In this document: piece by piece, positions 26,890-36,182 of the stretch
Layout: each line of letters starts with the position of its first letter
Numbering within the stretch: position 1 is the first letter of the stretch
NCBI RefSeq assembly: GCF_020829495.1
Contig: NZ_JAIVFQ010000035.1
Location: forward strand, 1-64,000
Source of the DNA: Nostoc favosum CHAB5714
Lineage (GTDB): Bacteria > Cyanobacteriota > Cyanobacteriia > Cyanobacteriales > Nostocaceae
DNA: 64,000 bases
Reading direction: 5' to 3'
Notes under the pieces: model-generated
Database searches by the model: none
The model's input: only the letters and a program-made list of their open reading frames with translations
Told to the model about the DNA's origin: nothing
Program-made: the position numbers and the translations under genes

Positions 26890-27570
26890 CTAAATTGTAT
26901 CTGGGTCGATATTTAACTCACGCAGTTTTGCTGCTAAACGTTCTGCTTTTTGTTCTGCCTGTTCTGCGGTTTCTTCAGGTGTTGGCACTAGTTGACCATC
27001 TCGTGTAAAAAACCGCAATAATCCCTGATAAGCTCCCAAATATAACCCTAGCTGCTGACTCCACAAATATCCTTGTTCACTTGCTTGTAGAGGTTGATAT
27101 TCTCCATCTACTAAATGAAATCCCGCAAATTCTTGTGTGTAAGGATCGAACCAAAAATAATCCAACGTGCGGAAAGTATCTTGATAAATTTCTTTTTTTA
27201 AACCTTTATCAGTATTCGCTGTTGAGTCAGACAAAATTTCTAGAATTACATTCGGATATTTGCCATCTTCTTCCCAGACTACCCAACTTTTGCGGGTTTT
27301 ACGTTCAGTTCCTAGCACTACAAAAAAGTCTGGCCCTCGGAAGTATTCTGATTTGCGTTGGCGTGGACTGTAGTAGATAGTCAGATTTCCCGCCGCATAG
27401 AAATCATTTCTGTCTCGCCACAGCCATTTTAAGCATTTGAGTAAGAGCATGATTTGCTCTAGATGAAGTTCGCTTTCCAAAGGAGGTTCATCACTATATA
27501 GATCACCAGGAGGAAATATAACATCTTGGCAGATGCCTTCTTGAGATTCTAATTCTTGAGCTATGGTCAT
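26890..27570 (-). CDS. Uma2 family protein with C-terminal heptad repeats (copy 2)
   Basis: Tandem paralogue of the gene at 26105, nearly identical from the PD-(D/E)XK core (FRGPDFFVVLGTERKTRKSW; NVILEILSDSTANTDKGLKK) to the end. Differences are concentrated near residues 30-55 (LEQIMLLLKCLKWLWRDR against LRQIILLLTCLEWLWKDR) and in the shorter coiled coil (AEQAEQKAERLAAK). 226 against 240 residues: exactly two heptads fewer. Its promoter region matches that of copy 1, suggesting both are expressed in the same way. Confidence 0.87.
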   Translation of the reverse strand: MTIAQELESQEGICQDVIFPPGDLYSDEPPLESELHLEQIMLLLKCLKWLWRDRNDFYAAGNLTIYYSPRQRKSEYFRGPDFFVVLGTERKTRKSWVVWEEDGKYPNVILEILSDSTANTDKGLKKEIYQDTFRTLDYFWFDPYTQEFAGFHLVDGEYQPLQASEQGYLWSQQLGLYLGAYQGLLRFFTRDGQLVPTPEETAEQAEQKAERLAAKLRELNIDPDTI

Positions 27571-27730
27571 CGAATGGATACGGCATCAAGTAGTTATGGG
27601 TTTATTTTAGCAGTATTGTAGTTAGCGATCGCACTACATTAATTAATGCTTTGCAAAAAAGGTGATCGCATTCTTAAGTTAGGCATAAAAAAAGAGAGTG
27701 CGATCTTATCTGCATCACAAACAAAACAAT

Positions 27731-27758
27731 AACCCCGACTTTTAAAACAAGTCGGGTT
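27731..27758 (-). terminator. Terminator after the 27767 kinase gene
   Basis: Arms AACCCCGACTT and AAGTCGGGTT pair around TTAAAAC. On the minus strand the stem is followed by ATTGTTTTG, a modest T tract, just past the kinase stop codon. Confidence 0.7.
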
Positions 27759-27766
27759 CTGTTTAA

Positions 27767-29473
27767 TTACGGTTTGATTAAAGACATTTCAGACTGGCGA
27801 TATTTAGTAATTAACCTACGTCGTTTTAGTGGTGAATAAAGCAAAATACTTACCAAGGGTAATCCGGTTCCTGCTAGTGCAAATAAGATATAGGGATTAA
27901 CAAAGCCAACTATATAAATAATTCCAAAGCTAGTTCCTAATCCCATTGTGAGCAACAGCACAGCGGTAGACGCATTAGTAGGCGAACTAACTATAACTAC
28001 AGCGCAAGGCACAGCCATAACCCAAATCCCAATCCCAGCCCCAAGCCAACCCCCAGTCTCAGACATAGCCCCAAATATAGCTCCAATTACAGATCCAATC
28101 AATGCCCCCTCCCCTGCACATACAGCACCAATCACAGCACCAATGACAGCACGAATCACAGCCCAAATTACAGCCCATAAACCAACAACATTTATAAACC
28201 AAGTCATAGATGTGGATGCAATAATACAAATTAGCAACACTCCAGCAAGCCAAGCGTATGCTAGTTGTTGCTTTTCAATCGGTAAAGCAGCTGTCTGCAC
28301 CTTCACGGTTAAAGTATGAGTCTCTGGATAGGCATTACTGTGCAATATAAGTTGACGTTTATACTGCTTCTCTGCCATCAATTTACTCGTATCCACCTGA
28401 ACCTGACACCGAGTATGATTCCCGCTAAACTGAGCAGGTGTTACCGAAATCCAAGCATGATAATCTGGGGTATGGGGTGGGTCTTGAGGATGGGGTGCAA
28501 CTTCCCATTTACCTTCTAGCAAAGTATCTCCTATGGGGTTCTCAATAGTAATGCTTTGCGTTAGCTTTTCCCCCAATTGGTTCGCTTTGAACTCCAGCAC
28601 TGTTTCACTGAAATCAACTCCCGCTACACGGATAACATCAAGAGGTTTGAGTGCTTCTCCCGCTACACGGATAACATCAAGAGGCTTGAGTGCTTCTAAA
28701 GCTGATTGTGCATTAACAAAACGGTTTTTCTGTAGCGGTTGTACCATCTTTTCCAACCAACTTAGAAACCGTAGATTCAACCGAGGTAGAAGATGACGAA
28801 ACTTAATTAAATATGGATCATCTTGATCTTGCAATTGATCTATTTTTGTTGATTTGATTCCTGTCAGTAAGCAAATCAAGGTTGCACCCAAAGCATACAA
28901 GTCTGTAGCTTCTGTTGGTTTAAACATTTGCTCTGGCGGGATAAAACCAGGAGTACCTCTAAATACACTACTCGCTGCAACTTCCTGGCTGCCAATACGA
29001 GCAAAACCAAAGTCAATTATATAAACGTTGAGTTCTTCATCTACCAAAATGTTTTCCGGTTTGATATCCCGATGAATTACCGGAGGATTGAGATTTTGCA
29101 GGTATCTAAGAATTTTTAAAGCTTTGACAGCAATTTGCTTAACTTCCTCTGGTGCAAAGCTGCGGGTTTCTGCTAAAGATTGGGCGTTGATATATTCTTG
29201 CACCAAACAAAAGCCATCAGACGTAGCAAAAGAATTTATGTAGCGGGGAATACCGGGATGAGCTAGTCCTTGTAGCACTCTAATTTCTCGTTGATGAGCC
29301 TCAAAACCAGACCAACTGGAACCAGCTTGAGCAAAGCAAAACTGCTTTATTACCATTTGTTCCCCAGTATCAACTTTTGATGCTAGCCAAGTAATCCTTC
29401 CTCCTTCCCGATTACGTCCCAATTCTCGCAAAACTTGATAGCCGTGTTCGCTGAAATCTGGATAGCTATTCAT
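27767..29473 (-). CDS. Serine/threonine protein kinase with C-terminal membrane domain
   Basis: Hanks-type kinase, 568 residues. The kinase domain covers about 1-265, with the catalytic Lys in MVIKQFCFAQ, HRDIKPENILVDEE, YIIDFGFARIG and GTPGFIPPEQM. The glycine loop is unusual (ELGRNREGGRITWLAS). A beta-rich region of about 120 residues follows, then several hydrophobic helices, including the repetitive GLWAVIWAVIRAVIGAVIGA. EALKPLDVIRVAG occurs twice in a row, from a 39-bp direct duplication (28620-28697). A membrane-anchored sensor kinase is likely; signal and substrate are unknown. Confidence 0.9.
   Translation of the reverse strand: MNSYPDFSEHGYQVLRELGRNREGGRITWLASKVDTGEQMVIKQFCFAQAGSSWSGFEAHQREIRVLQGLAHPGIPRYINSFATSDGFCLVQEYINAQSLAETRSFAPEEVKQIAVKALKILRYLQNLNPPVIHRDIKPENILVDEELNVYIIDFGFARIGSQEVAASSVFRGTPGFIPPEQMFKPTEATDLYALGATLICLLTGIKSTKIDQLQDQDDPYLIKFRHLLPRLNLRFLSWLEKMVQPLQKNRFVNAQSALEALKPLDVIRVAGEALKPLDVIRVAGVDFSETVLEFKANQLGEKLTQSITIENPIGDTLLEGKWEVAPHPQDPPHTPDYHAWISVTPAQFSGNHTRCQVQVDTSKLMAEKQYKRQLILHSNAYPETHTLTVKVQTAALPIEKQQLAYAWLAGVLLICIIASTSMTWFINVVGLWAVIWAVIRAVIGAVIGAVCAGEGALIGSVIGAIFGAMSETGGWLGAGIGIWVMAVPCAVVIVSSPTNASTAVLLLTMGLGTSFGIIYIVGFVNPYILFALAGTGLPLVSILLYSPLKRRRLITKYRQSEMSLIKP
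28620..28697. repeat. 39-bp direct duplication inside a kinase gene
   Basis: Two adjacent 39-bp copies start CCCGCTACACGGATAACATC at 28620 and 28659 and differ at one base. In the minus-strand protein they encode EALKPLDVIRVAG twice. As 39 is a multiple of three the frame is kept. Confidence 0.92.
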
Positions 29474-29808
29474 AGTTCAAGGGCAACAAGTAGGGTATGC
29501 CAAGTTTGCTGTGTATTACGCAAATACACTTAAGCTAGCAGGGGTAAATCAATTAATCAATGTTTTTAACATTAGTTATAGATGCGAGGTATCTCTATCA
29601 AAATTTCTCCTGAAACTCTTCCCTCTGCGTTCTCTGCGCCTCTGTGGTTAATAAAGATTTTTAACCGCAGAGGCACAGAGGGCACAGAGAATAAAAAAGC
29701 GATCGCCTGCTACCATTGTGAAATTCCTTCGTCTCCACCCCAAAACCAGAAGCCGTAAAGCATACAGGCAAGTTATAATTTTCTTGCGGATCAACGTAAC
29801 AAAAATTT
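29474..29808. other. Intergenic region with a large hairpin repeat
   Basis: 335 bp between divergent genes. Its centre (29632-29680) is a stem-loop with 20-bp arms (CTCTGCGCCTCTGTGGTTAA and its near-complement) around TAAAGATTT. This 'CTCTGCGCCTCTGTGG' sequence is a dispersed repeat, with single arms also near 45003 and 47580. Confidence 0.75.
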
Positions 29809-30135
29809 ATGAGTAACCCCCTCGTACAAGCCTTTTTCGTAGGCAGAGCAGTAGCTGAAGTAGTTAATGAGCGTTTAGAGGTCGCCTTGACCGATGCTTT
29901 GAGTGATCTGGGCAAATTTGATGCCGAAGCTAGAGAGCAGTTGCGCCAGTTTACAGAAGAAGTCCTAGAGCGGGCAAATCGGTCAGCAGAAGCTGCTAAT
30001 AGTGGTCAACCTAGTACAGGTACTGGACAAACCAGTTCTGATTCAGGTGACTTGCAAGCAGATATTGATGAATTACGAGCAGAAATTGCCCTGTTACGAA
30101 CAGAATTGCAACATTATCGCAGAACTTCTGCATAA
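29809..30135 (+). CDS. Conserved cyanobacterial protein with C-terminal coiled coil
   Basis: 108-residue soluble protein. The conserved N-terminus reads [20 protein letters not shown] and continues [20 protein letters not shown]; a low-complexity Ser/Gly/Thr linker (about residues 66-82) leads to a coiled coil ([20 protein letters not shown]). I recall similar proteins in cyanobacteria and plant plastids (possibly DUF6825), with no established function; that family name is from memory and not checked. Single gene, probably with its own promoter in the hairpin-containing spacer. Confidence 0.75.
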   Translation: MSNPLVQAFFVGRAVAEVVNERLEVALTDALSDLGKFDAEAREQLRQFTEEVLERANRSAEAANSGQPSTGTGQTSSDSGDLQADIDELRAEIALLRTELQHYRRTSA

Positions 30136-30355
30136 ATTTTAGTCATTAGTCATTGGTCATTAGTCACTTGTACTGAGCGACTTGTGCCGAGCGTTCGCGT
30201 AGCGTCTCGCAGAGAAGCCGAGGTAAGTCGAAGTATTCGTCAAAAATTTTGCACAAATGGCAAATGACAAAGGACACTTAAGAAAAAACAGTTTAGGAAT
30301 CAGAGTGTCTTTTCTTTCAAGGGATTCGGTTGCAAACCAACGGTAAACAAAGTAT
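30136..30355. other. Repeat-filled spacer before the UbiB-like gene
   Basis: Contains GTCATTAGTCATTGGTCATT heptamers (30140-30168) and a palindromic repeat GCGTTCGCGTAGCGTCTCGC (30189-30208). The last ~70 bp before the ATG look unique and should carry the start signals of the next gene. Confidence 0.6.
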
Positions 30356-32041
30356 ATGGAACAAGGTTATTCAGATAAAGCATACCGTTGGAATCGGGAA
30401 AAATACTCTAGCAGACGGCGTTTTGTGGACATTTGGTCTTTTGTCTTGACCTTATTGTTCAAACTTTGGCTATACAACAAATCTTGGAGTTATCCGGGTG
30501 GCGTGACTGAGGCAAAGCAAGCTGCAAGACGCAAAAGTCAAGCGGTTTGGATTCGCAATACCCTGCTGGATTTAGGGCCAACCTTCATCAAAGTAGGGCA
30601 ATTGTTTTCTACCCGTGCTGATATATTCCCTGGTGAATATGTAGAAGAACTAGCCAAATTACAAGACAAAGTACCGGCATTTAGCTATGAGCAAGTAGAA
30701 GCGACCATTGAGAAAGAACTAGGCAAGAAAATTCCTGAACTATTCCATAATTTTGAACCTGTTCCTTTAGCTGCTGCTAGCTTGGGGCAAGTACACAAAG
30801 CTGTGCTGCATACTGGGGAATCGGTTGTCGTCAAGGTGCAACGTCCTGGACTAAAAAAGTTATTTGAAATAGATTTACAAATTCTCAAGGGAATTACCCG
30901 CTATTTTCAAAACCATCCCAAATGGGGACGGGGGCGAGATTGGTTAGGTATTTATGAAGAGTGTTGTCGCATTCTTTGGGAAGAAATTGATTATCTTAAC
31001 GAAGGTCGTAATGCTGATACTTTTCGCCGGAACTTTCGCGGCTACGATTGGGTAAACGTCCCAAGAGTATACTGGCGTTACGCCACGTCCAGAGTGTTGA
31101 CTTTAGAATATCTCCCTGGAATTAAAATTAGCCAATACGAAGCTTTAGAAGCAGCAGGTTTAGATCGAAAGGCGATCGCTCGTCAAGGCGCTCAAGCCTA
31201 CTTACTACAATTACTCAATAGTGGCTTTTTCCACGCCGATCCTCACCCAGGTAATATTGCCATTAGTGCAAGTGGTGCTTTGATATTCTACGATTTCGGC
31301 ATGATGGGGCGGATTAAGTCCAACGTGCGTGAAGGACTAATGCAAACACTGTTTGGCATTGCCCAAAAAGATGGCGATCGCGTTGTTCAGTCTCTGATCG
31401 ATTTAGGCGCGATCGCACCAACCGATGATATGGGCCCAGTCCGGCGTTCCGTCCAGTACATGCTGGATCATTTCATGGATAAGCCCTTTGAAAACCAATC
31501 GGTGGCAGCAATCAGTGACGATCTTTATGAAATAGCTTATAATCAGCCATTTAGATTTCCAGCAACCTTCACTTTTGTGATGCGAGCCTTTTCTACCTTA
31601 GAAGGGGTAGGCAAAGGTTTAGATCCAGAGTTTAACTTTATGGAAGTTGCCAAACCATACGCAATGCAGCTTATGACCGATATGAATGGTTCTGAGGGGA
31701 ATAGCTTTATTAACGAATTAAGTCGTCAAGCAGCTCAGGTAAGTAGTACCGCGTTTGGTCTACCACGTAGGTTAGAGGATACCCTAGAGAAGCTAGAACG
31801 CGGAGATATGCGCTTGCGTGTTCGGTCTATCGAAACTGAACGCCTATTGCGTCGGCAGAGCAGTATTCAGCTCTCAATAAGCTACGCTCTGTTAATCAGT
31901 GGTTTCACGCTTTCAGCTACGATCTTAGTCGTTACCAATTATGTGTGGTGGGCACTCGCGCCTGGTTTAATTGCAGCAGTGCTTTCAGTGATCCTGATCA
32001 GACTACTTTTACGACTTGACCGTTACGATCGTATGTATTAA
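30356..32041 (+). CDS. ABC1/AarF/UbiB-type atypical kinase
   Basis: Member of the UbiB/ADCK family, atypical kinases or ATPases associated with quinone (in cyanobacteria plastoquinone/tocopherol-type) metabolism. Diagnostic motifs: the KxGQ helix FIKVGQLFSTRADIFPGEYV, the Ala-rich nucleotide loop PLAAASLGQVHKA, VVVKVQRPGL, the ExD-type IDYLNEGRNAD, catalytic FFHADPHPGNIAI and IFYDFGMMG. The C-terminus has two transmembrane helices (SISYALLISGFTLSATILVV and WWALAPGLIAAVLSVILI). 561 residues, typical. A PP2C phosphatase follows 26 bp downstream and is probably cotranscribed. Confidence 0.92.
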   Translation: MEQGYSDKAYRWNREKYSSRRRFVDIWSFVLTLLFKLWLYNKSWSYPGGVTEAKQAARRKSQAVWIRNTLLDLGPTFIKVGQLFSTRADIFPGEYVEELAKLQDKVPAFSYEQVEATIEKELGKKIPELFHNFEPVPLAAASLGQVHKAVLHTGESVVVKVQRPGLKKLFEIDLQILKGITRYFQNHPKWGRGRDWLGIYEECCRILWEEIDYLNEGRNADTFRRNFRGYDWVNVPRVYWRYATSRVLTLEYLPGIKISQYEALEAAGLDRKAIARQGAQAYLLQLLNSGFFHADPHPGNIAISASGALIFYDFGMMGRIKSNVREGLMQTLFGIAQKDGDRVVQSLIDLGAIAPTDDMGPVRRSVQYMLDHFMDKPFENQSVAAISDDLYEIAYNQPFRFPATFTFVMRAFSTLEGVGKGLDPEFNFMEVAKPYAMQLMTDMNGSEGNSFINELSRQAAQVSSTAFGLPRRLEDTLEKLERGDMRLRVRSIETERLLRRQSSIQLSISYALLISGFTLSATILVVTNYVWWALAPGLIAAVLSVILIRLLLRLDRYDRMY

Positions 32042-32067
32042 TTGTTGGTTGGTTGCAAAAATAATTT

Positions 32068-32793
32068 ATGAAACTTAATTTCACGGGTTTTAGCGATCCG
32101 GGACTTATTCGTTCTAATAATCAGGATGCTTACTATATCGACCCACAGGGGCGGTTTTTTGTTGTTGCCGATGGCATGGGTGGTCATGCCGGAGGTGAGG
32201 AAGCAAGTCGGATTGCCACTAAGGAAATTCAGGCGTATTTAGTAGCAAATTGGCAATCTCCTAAATCTTCCCAAGAATTGCTAGAGCAAGCTTTGTGGGG
32301 TGCTAATGAAGCTATTTTGCACGATCAGCAAAATCATCCCGAACGCGCCGACATGGGTACAACGGTTGTAGCGGTAATTTTTCGCGCCCCAGAGACGCCC
32401 TGGTGCGCTCATGTTGGCGATTCGCGGCTGTATCGCTTCCGAGAATCGCACTTAGAACAAGTAACAGAAGACCACACTTGGGTAGCACGAGCAATCAAAA
32501 TCGGTGACATCACCTTAGATGAAGCACGATTACATCCGTTTCGTCATGTATTATCGCGCTGTTTGGGACGTGAAGACTTACATCAAATTGATGTGCAACC
32601 ACTGGATGTAAAAGCTGGCGATCGCTTGCTGTTATGTAGTGATGGTCTAACAGAAGAACTTGTCGAACAGAAGATTGCTAACTGCCTCCAAGACACCCCT
32701 TGGCTTGATAAAGCCGCCATCTCTCTAGTTGAGGCTGCCAAAGACCACGGAGGGCACGATAACATTACAGTTGTCATCGTCTCACTCGACTAA
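32068..32793 (+). CDS. PP2C-type serine/threonine phosphatase
   Basis: Metal-dependent protein phosphatase of the bacterial Stp/PrpC type, 241 residues. Motifs: SDPGLIRSNNQDAYY, FFVVADGMGGHAGGEEASR, ADMGTTVVAVIF, CAHVGDSRLYRF, LLLCSDGLTEEL and GGHDNITVVIV; all the Asp metal ligands are present. It has no membrane segment. It lies immediately downstream of the UbiB-like gene and probably reverses phosphorylation by Hanks kinases, of which there are four in this window; the pairing is inference. Confidence 0.94.
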   Translation: MKLNFTGFSDPGLIRSNNQDAYYIDPQGRFFVVADGMGGHAGGEEASRIATKEIQAYLVANWQSPKSSQELLEQALWGANEAILHDQQNHPERADMGTTVVAVIFRAPETPWCAHVGDSRLYRFRESHLEQVTEDHTWVARAIKIGDITLDEARLHPFRHVLSRCLGREDLHQIDVQPLDVKAGDRLLLCSDGLTEELVEQKIANCLQDTPWLDKAAISLVEAAKDHGGHDNITVVIVSLD

Positions 32794-33206
32794 ATAGTCA
32801 TTGGTCATTGGTCATTGGTCACTTGTACTGAGCGGAGCCGAAGTATTAGTCATTAGTCAAGAGTTACTAGCTATTGGACAAAGGACAAATCTGGTAGATA
32901 TACTCAGCAATTTGTTCAGCATGAGCATTTTTACTTTTTACAATTTGATACAAATATTTTTAGCTTCCAAAGTGACCTAAAAGAGGCTAAATTTGCACAA
33001 ATTGGTAGATTTACATCTTGCACGTAATCAGGTAAAGCAACTATAATTCACGCTTATTACCATCCATTCTCCAACCTCCTTAAAGTCCCAACCCTCCGAA
33101 GCTTCCTCCATCCATATTGCGGGGGAGACAGCATATTAGTTTTTCTCAAACAAGGAAACTATGTAGGATTCAGGACAAAATTTGCTCATCTCCTCAAAGG
33201 AGAGTT
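32794..33206. other. Intergenic region upstream of nblA
   Basis: About 410 bp. It begins with GTCATTGGTCATTGGTCA heptamers and a TGTACTGAGCGGAGCCGAAG repeat, followed by AT-rich unique sequence that should include regulatory sites for nblA. No clear NtcA site (GTA-N8-TAC) found by eye. Confidence 0.55.
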
Positions 33207-33491
33207 ATGCAAAGCAAAAAGGAGTCAAGAACTAGTTATACCTATCTAAGACCAAACAGAGAATATTTTCCGGAATATGGCTCGGCTGACTTGGGTGGTA
33301 TATCAGTAGGATTAGGTGCAAGATATCAGAGCAGAAAAAGTCCACACTTCGGATGTGGGCAATGTGTCAAACACTTGTTATCTTTCGTAATACGGAGGAA
33401 CAAATGTTGGACAGATATCAGTCCAATTATTATCCCATTTGGACTTCTGCAAACGATATCACCTTTACTCGTTGTTTTTTCGGAGTTAATT
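33207..33491 (+). promoter_or_regulatory. Long leader of nblA with upstream in-frame start
   Basis: The 285 bp before nblA contain no stop in the nblA frame and start with ATG 33207 behind AAAGGAGAG; this RBS overlaps a CTCCT...AGGAG hairpin. A second frame starts at ATG 33404 behind GGAGG and runs through the nblA start to 33583. Either could be a translated leader or chance. I mark it as a candidate regulatory leader. Confidence 0.4.
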
Positions 33492-33689
33492 ATGAACCAG
33501 CCAATGAAACTATCCTTAGAACAGCAATTCAGTATATGCTCATTTGCTACTCAGGTGCAAAATATGAGCCACGATCAAGCTAAAGACTTTTTGGTGAAGC
33601 TCTATGAGCAAATGGTCGTGCGCGAGGCAACTTATCAAGAGCTTCTTAAGCACCAGTGGGGCTTAGATTCCGGTTCCACTATGGCATAG
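33492..33689 (+). CDS. nblA: Phycobilisome degradation protein NblA
   Basis: Small proteolysis adaptor that binds phycobiliproteins and brings them to Clp protease under nitrogen or other starvation. The product is 65 residues: MNQPMKLSLEQQFSICSFAT, then VQNMSHDQAKDFLVKLYEQM and VVREATYQELLKHQWGLD, a near-perfect fit to cyanobacterial NblA. ATG 33492 is preceded by CGGAG. The same frame is open without a stop back to 33117, with an ATG at 33207 that has its own AAGGAGAG; this would give an N-terminally extended product, but those residues look like no NblA. Expected to be induced by nitrogen starvation. Confidence 0.95.
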   Translation: MNQPMKLSLEQQFSICSFATQVQNMSHDQAKDFLVKLYEQMVVREATYQELLKHQWGLDSGSTMA

Positions 33690-34156
33690 AGTCGTTCTAC
33701 TGTCGCAGTGGGCGACCTCCTTCTCTTGCTTGGTTCCAAGGAGGAAAAGAGCTGGGGATGTCGGGGCGTCAACTTCGATAACCAATTCTGCAAAAGTTGG
33801 ACAAAAATTAAATTCAAAAAACTAACAATCAATGAGTAAGCTTTTCGACGACACATCTGCTAGAGTCTAGACTTACTTTACTTTGTAGTACAAATCTACT
33901 GTTTGCTTTAGCCAGACTTCCTTTTGATTCGTCTAGTGTGGAAATTAACCTGCGTAAATTTACAATCTCCCGGAATATATATACAGGAAGACTGAGAGAG
34001 AATTTAGATAACCGTGATTTGGCAGCTAGTTTTTTCACTCTTTATACATATAACTAGAACTTACATCTTTATATATATTTTGTTTATAAAAGTTTACATT
34101 CTTCAAAAAACTACCCTTTAGTTACATTTAATACATGTAACATGAAGAAATTATTC
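33690..34156. other. Intergenic region between convergent nblA and kinase genes
   Basis: 467 bp lying downstream of both nblA and the kinase. There is a minus-strand frame at 33829-34038 (69 codons) without recognisable motifs, which I do not call a gene. The rest is AT-rich. Confidence 0.55.
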
Positions 34157-35710
34157 CTAGCTGGAAAGATCGTATGGAGAATCTGTATCAATACTTTGCA
34201 GTTTTGCGAGAATTTGAGGCTTAATCTTTTCATACTCACTTTTGAGTAAGCTTTTACTAATTTGCGGGTCGGCAGAGGACATCAATGTGTTGCTCATTGC
34301 GACCCACTCTTGCAGTCGTTGGCGCTGGGCAGAAGCGATGCTGGAAAGTAAAATATGGGTACAGCGATTTGGTGTTTCTCGTGCAAAGAACAACAGACGG
34401 TAGTAACCTGTGTGCTGTAGTAACCGGGCAATTTCTTGACCAAGACTGGTTTTGAGATCAAGATAATAAGGTAACCATTTAGCGCCATGTTTGCGGTTGT
34501 AGATGACAGTAATCCATAGCAGCATGGGATGGGGAATAGAGATAAAAAGAAATTGGTTATAGCGGGTACAGAGTAAGCGCTTTTGAATTTCCTCTTGCGG
34601 TAGCATCACCCACAGAGCTGGTAAAAGCTCCCCATTGCTATGAATGGGCTGGGGAAACACAATATCGGCAACTGGTTTATTTTGGGGCCAGGAAATGACA
34701 CGAGCAATTTCATCGTTTGACCAGGATACACGCAAATCGCCTTTTGTCTTTTGTTCACCCTCATTGCTCACTGTAATAGCAGGAACTAGGGCATGGCTGT
34801 CTTGCTTAATTTTGCGTGAATGCTCAGGCTTTTCTAGAGATGCTAAAACTCTCAGGATTTCAGTGATACTTTGGGGGCGATCGCGTGGTACTTTAGCTAG
34901 ACAACTCATCACCAAATTTTCGATTTCTTTTGGTAATTCTAATCCGGGCACAACCTCAGCAAAAGAACGTGGCTTTTGATAGTGATGTGTTTTATACCAT
35001 GCTCCAAAAGAGTGAGTTGGTGCCACCAGTGGCATTTTGCCTGTGAGCATCTCAAACATCATGACACCCAAACTATAAATATCAGCACGATTGTCTAATT
35101 CTTTACCCTCCATCTGTTCGGGAGAAGAATAAGCCAATGTCCCCAAATAGAATTTTGTATGGTCGCCATCTGACTGTAATAATTTAGCAATACCAAAATC
35201 TAGAACCTTGACCAATTCTCCGAAACTGGGATCTTGAATCACCAACATATTACTTGGCTTGATATCGCGATGGATAATTGGGCAAATATTGCCCTCAACT
35301 GGGATGCCATCATGAGCGCACTGTAACCCCAGGCTGAGTTGACGCGCCATACTCAGGAATCTTGGTAAAGGCAGTCGTTGCTTGCGAATAATATTGTTCA
35401 GGCTTTGTCCCTGTAGGTACTCCATGACATAGAACGGAGTGTTATTGTCATCTACGCCATAGTCCATGACTCGGACAATGTGGATGCTTTTTTGCCCTAG
35501 CAAAGCACAGGTTTTTGCTTCTCGTTCAAAGCGGTCTTGCAATCGCATCTTTTCATTTTGAATTGATAGCGCCAGAAACTTAACCGCAACAGGTACACCT
35601 CCCAACAAAGTATCTTTAGCACGATAAACCCGACCCATTGCTCCAGTACCGATTAACTCCTGGAGTTGGTAGCGTTTGCTAAGTAAGCGACCAATGTTGT
35701 GGTCTGACAT
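34157..35710 (-). CDS. Hanks-type serine/threonine protein kinase
   Basis: About 517 residues. Kinase domain ~10-290: LIGTGAMGRVYRAKD, PVAVKFLALS with the catalytic Lys, HRDIKPSNMLVI, VLDFGIAKLLQ, LGTLAYSSPEQMEGKE. The C-terminal ~230 residues are a soluble region typical of a cyanobacterial kinase subfamily, without a membrane helix. The frame runs from 35776, but ATG 35710 (MSDHNIGRLLSKRYQLQEL) is the natural start; the earlier residues come from repeat-containing leader. Substrate unknown. Confidence 0.92.
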   Translation of the reverse strand: MSDHNIGRLLSKRYQLQELIGTGAMGRVYRAKDTLLGGVPVAVKFLALSIQNEKMRLQDRFEREAKTCALLGQKSIHIVRVMDYGVDDNNTPFYVMEYLQGQSLNNIIRKQRLPLPRFLSMARQLSLGLQCAHDGIPVEGNICPIIHRDIKPSNMLVIQDPSFGELVKVLDFGIAKLLQSDGDHTKFYLGTLAYSSPEQMEGKELDNRADIYSLGVMMFEMLTGKMPLVAPTHSFGAWYKTHHYQKPRSFAEVVPGLELPKEIENLVMSCLAKVPRDRPQSITEILRVLASLEKPEHSRKIKQDSHALVPAITVSNEGEQKTKGDLRVSWSNDEIARVISWPQNKPVADIVFPQPIHSNGELLPALWVMLPQEEIQKRLLCTRYNQFLFISIPHPMLLWITVIYNRKHGAKWLPYYLDLKTSLGQEIARLLQHTGYYRLLFFARETPNRCTHILLSSIASAQRQRLQEWVAMSNTLMSSADPQISKSLLKSEYEKIKPQILAKLQSIDTDSPYDLSS

Positions 35711-36182
35711 AGAGAATTTGAATCCAAAAGCAGGTTGTAAGTGTTTAGGAGGAAAAGTGCATTGAAAAAGAGGCAAGGGAGCAGTTCTTGCTGGGAGCTA
35801 GGGGGATTGAACAGGAAAGGGATTCGACACCCTCTCGAAGAACGGGGAGGGGTTGGGGGTGGGGTTCAGTACCTACTCAAGCGAGAACCGCTATACTACC
35901 CAAAACCGTCCCTCTCCGAGTGGGAGAGGGACGACTTGAACTAAAATTCAAGGCAGGGAGAGGTTCGTCACACTCAGGTTATTTTAATTTTAGTGAGCAA
36001 TGGTCTACAACTAAGGTTTTGCTTAATTAGTACTTTCCTCTTACCTCCAGCAAAGCTGTCCTCTGCGTTTATTTTGTAAGTAGGGATAATGAAAGATACT
36101 TATTGCCTTACCAGGTTTTTAACCTTCAGGCTCATTCTGACTACGGAAGAATGGATTATTTATTGGGAAAAATGTGATAGTA
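35711..36182. other. Repeat-rich intergenic region
   Basis: Contains part of a MITE-like repeat (35825-35895: CGAAGAACGGGGAGGGGTTG ... GAGAACCGCTATA), then a repeat starting AAAACCGTCCCTCTCCGAG (35900-35970) that is also at 16825-16905. The remaining ~200 bp show no gene. Confidence 0.65.

Noticed and set aside
33829-34038. 69-codon minus-strand frame between nblA and the kinase
   Set aside because: No motif, no ribosome site, AT-rich spacer; support is too weak.
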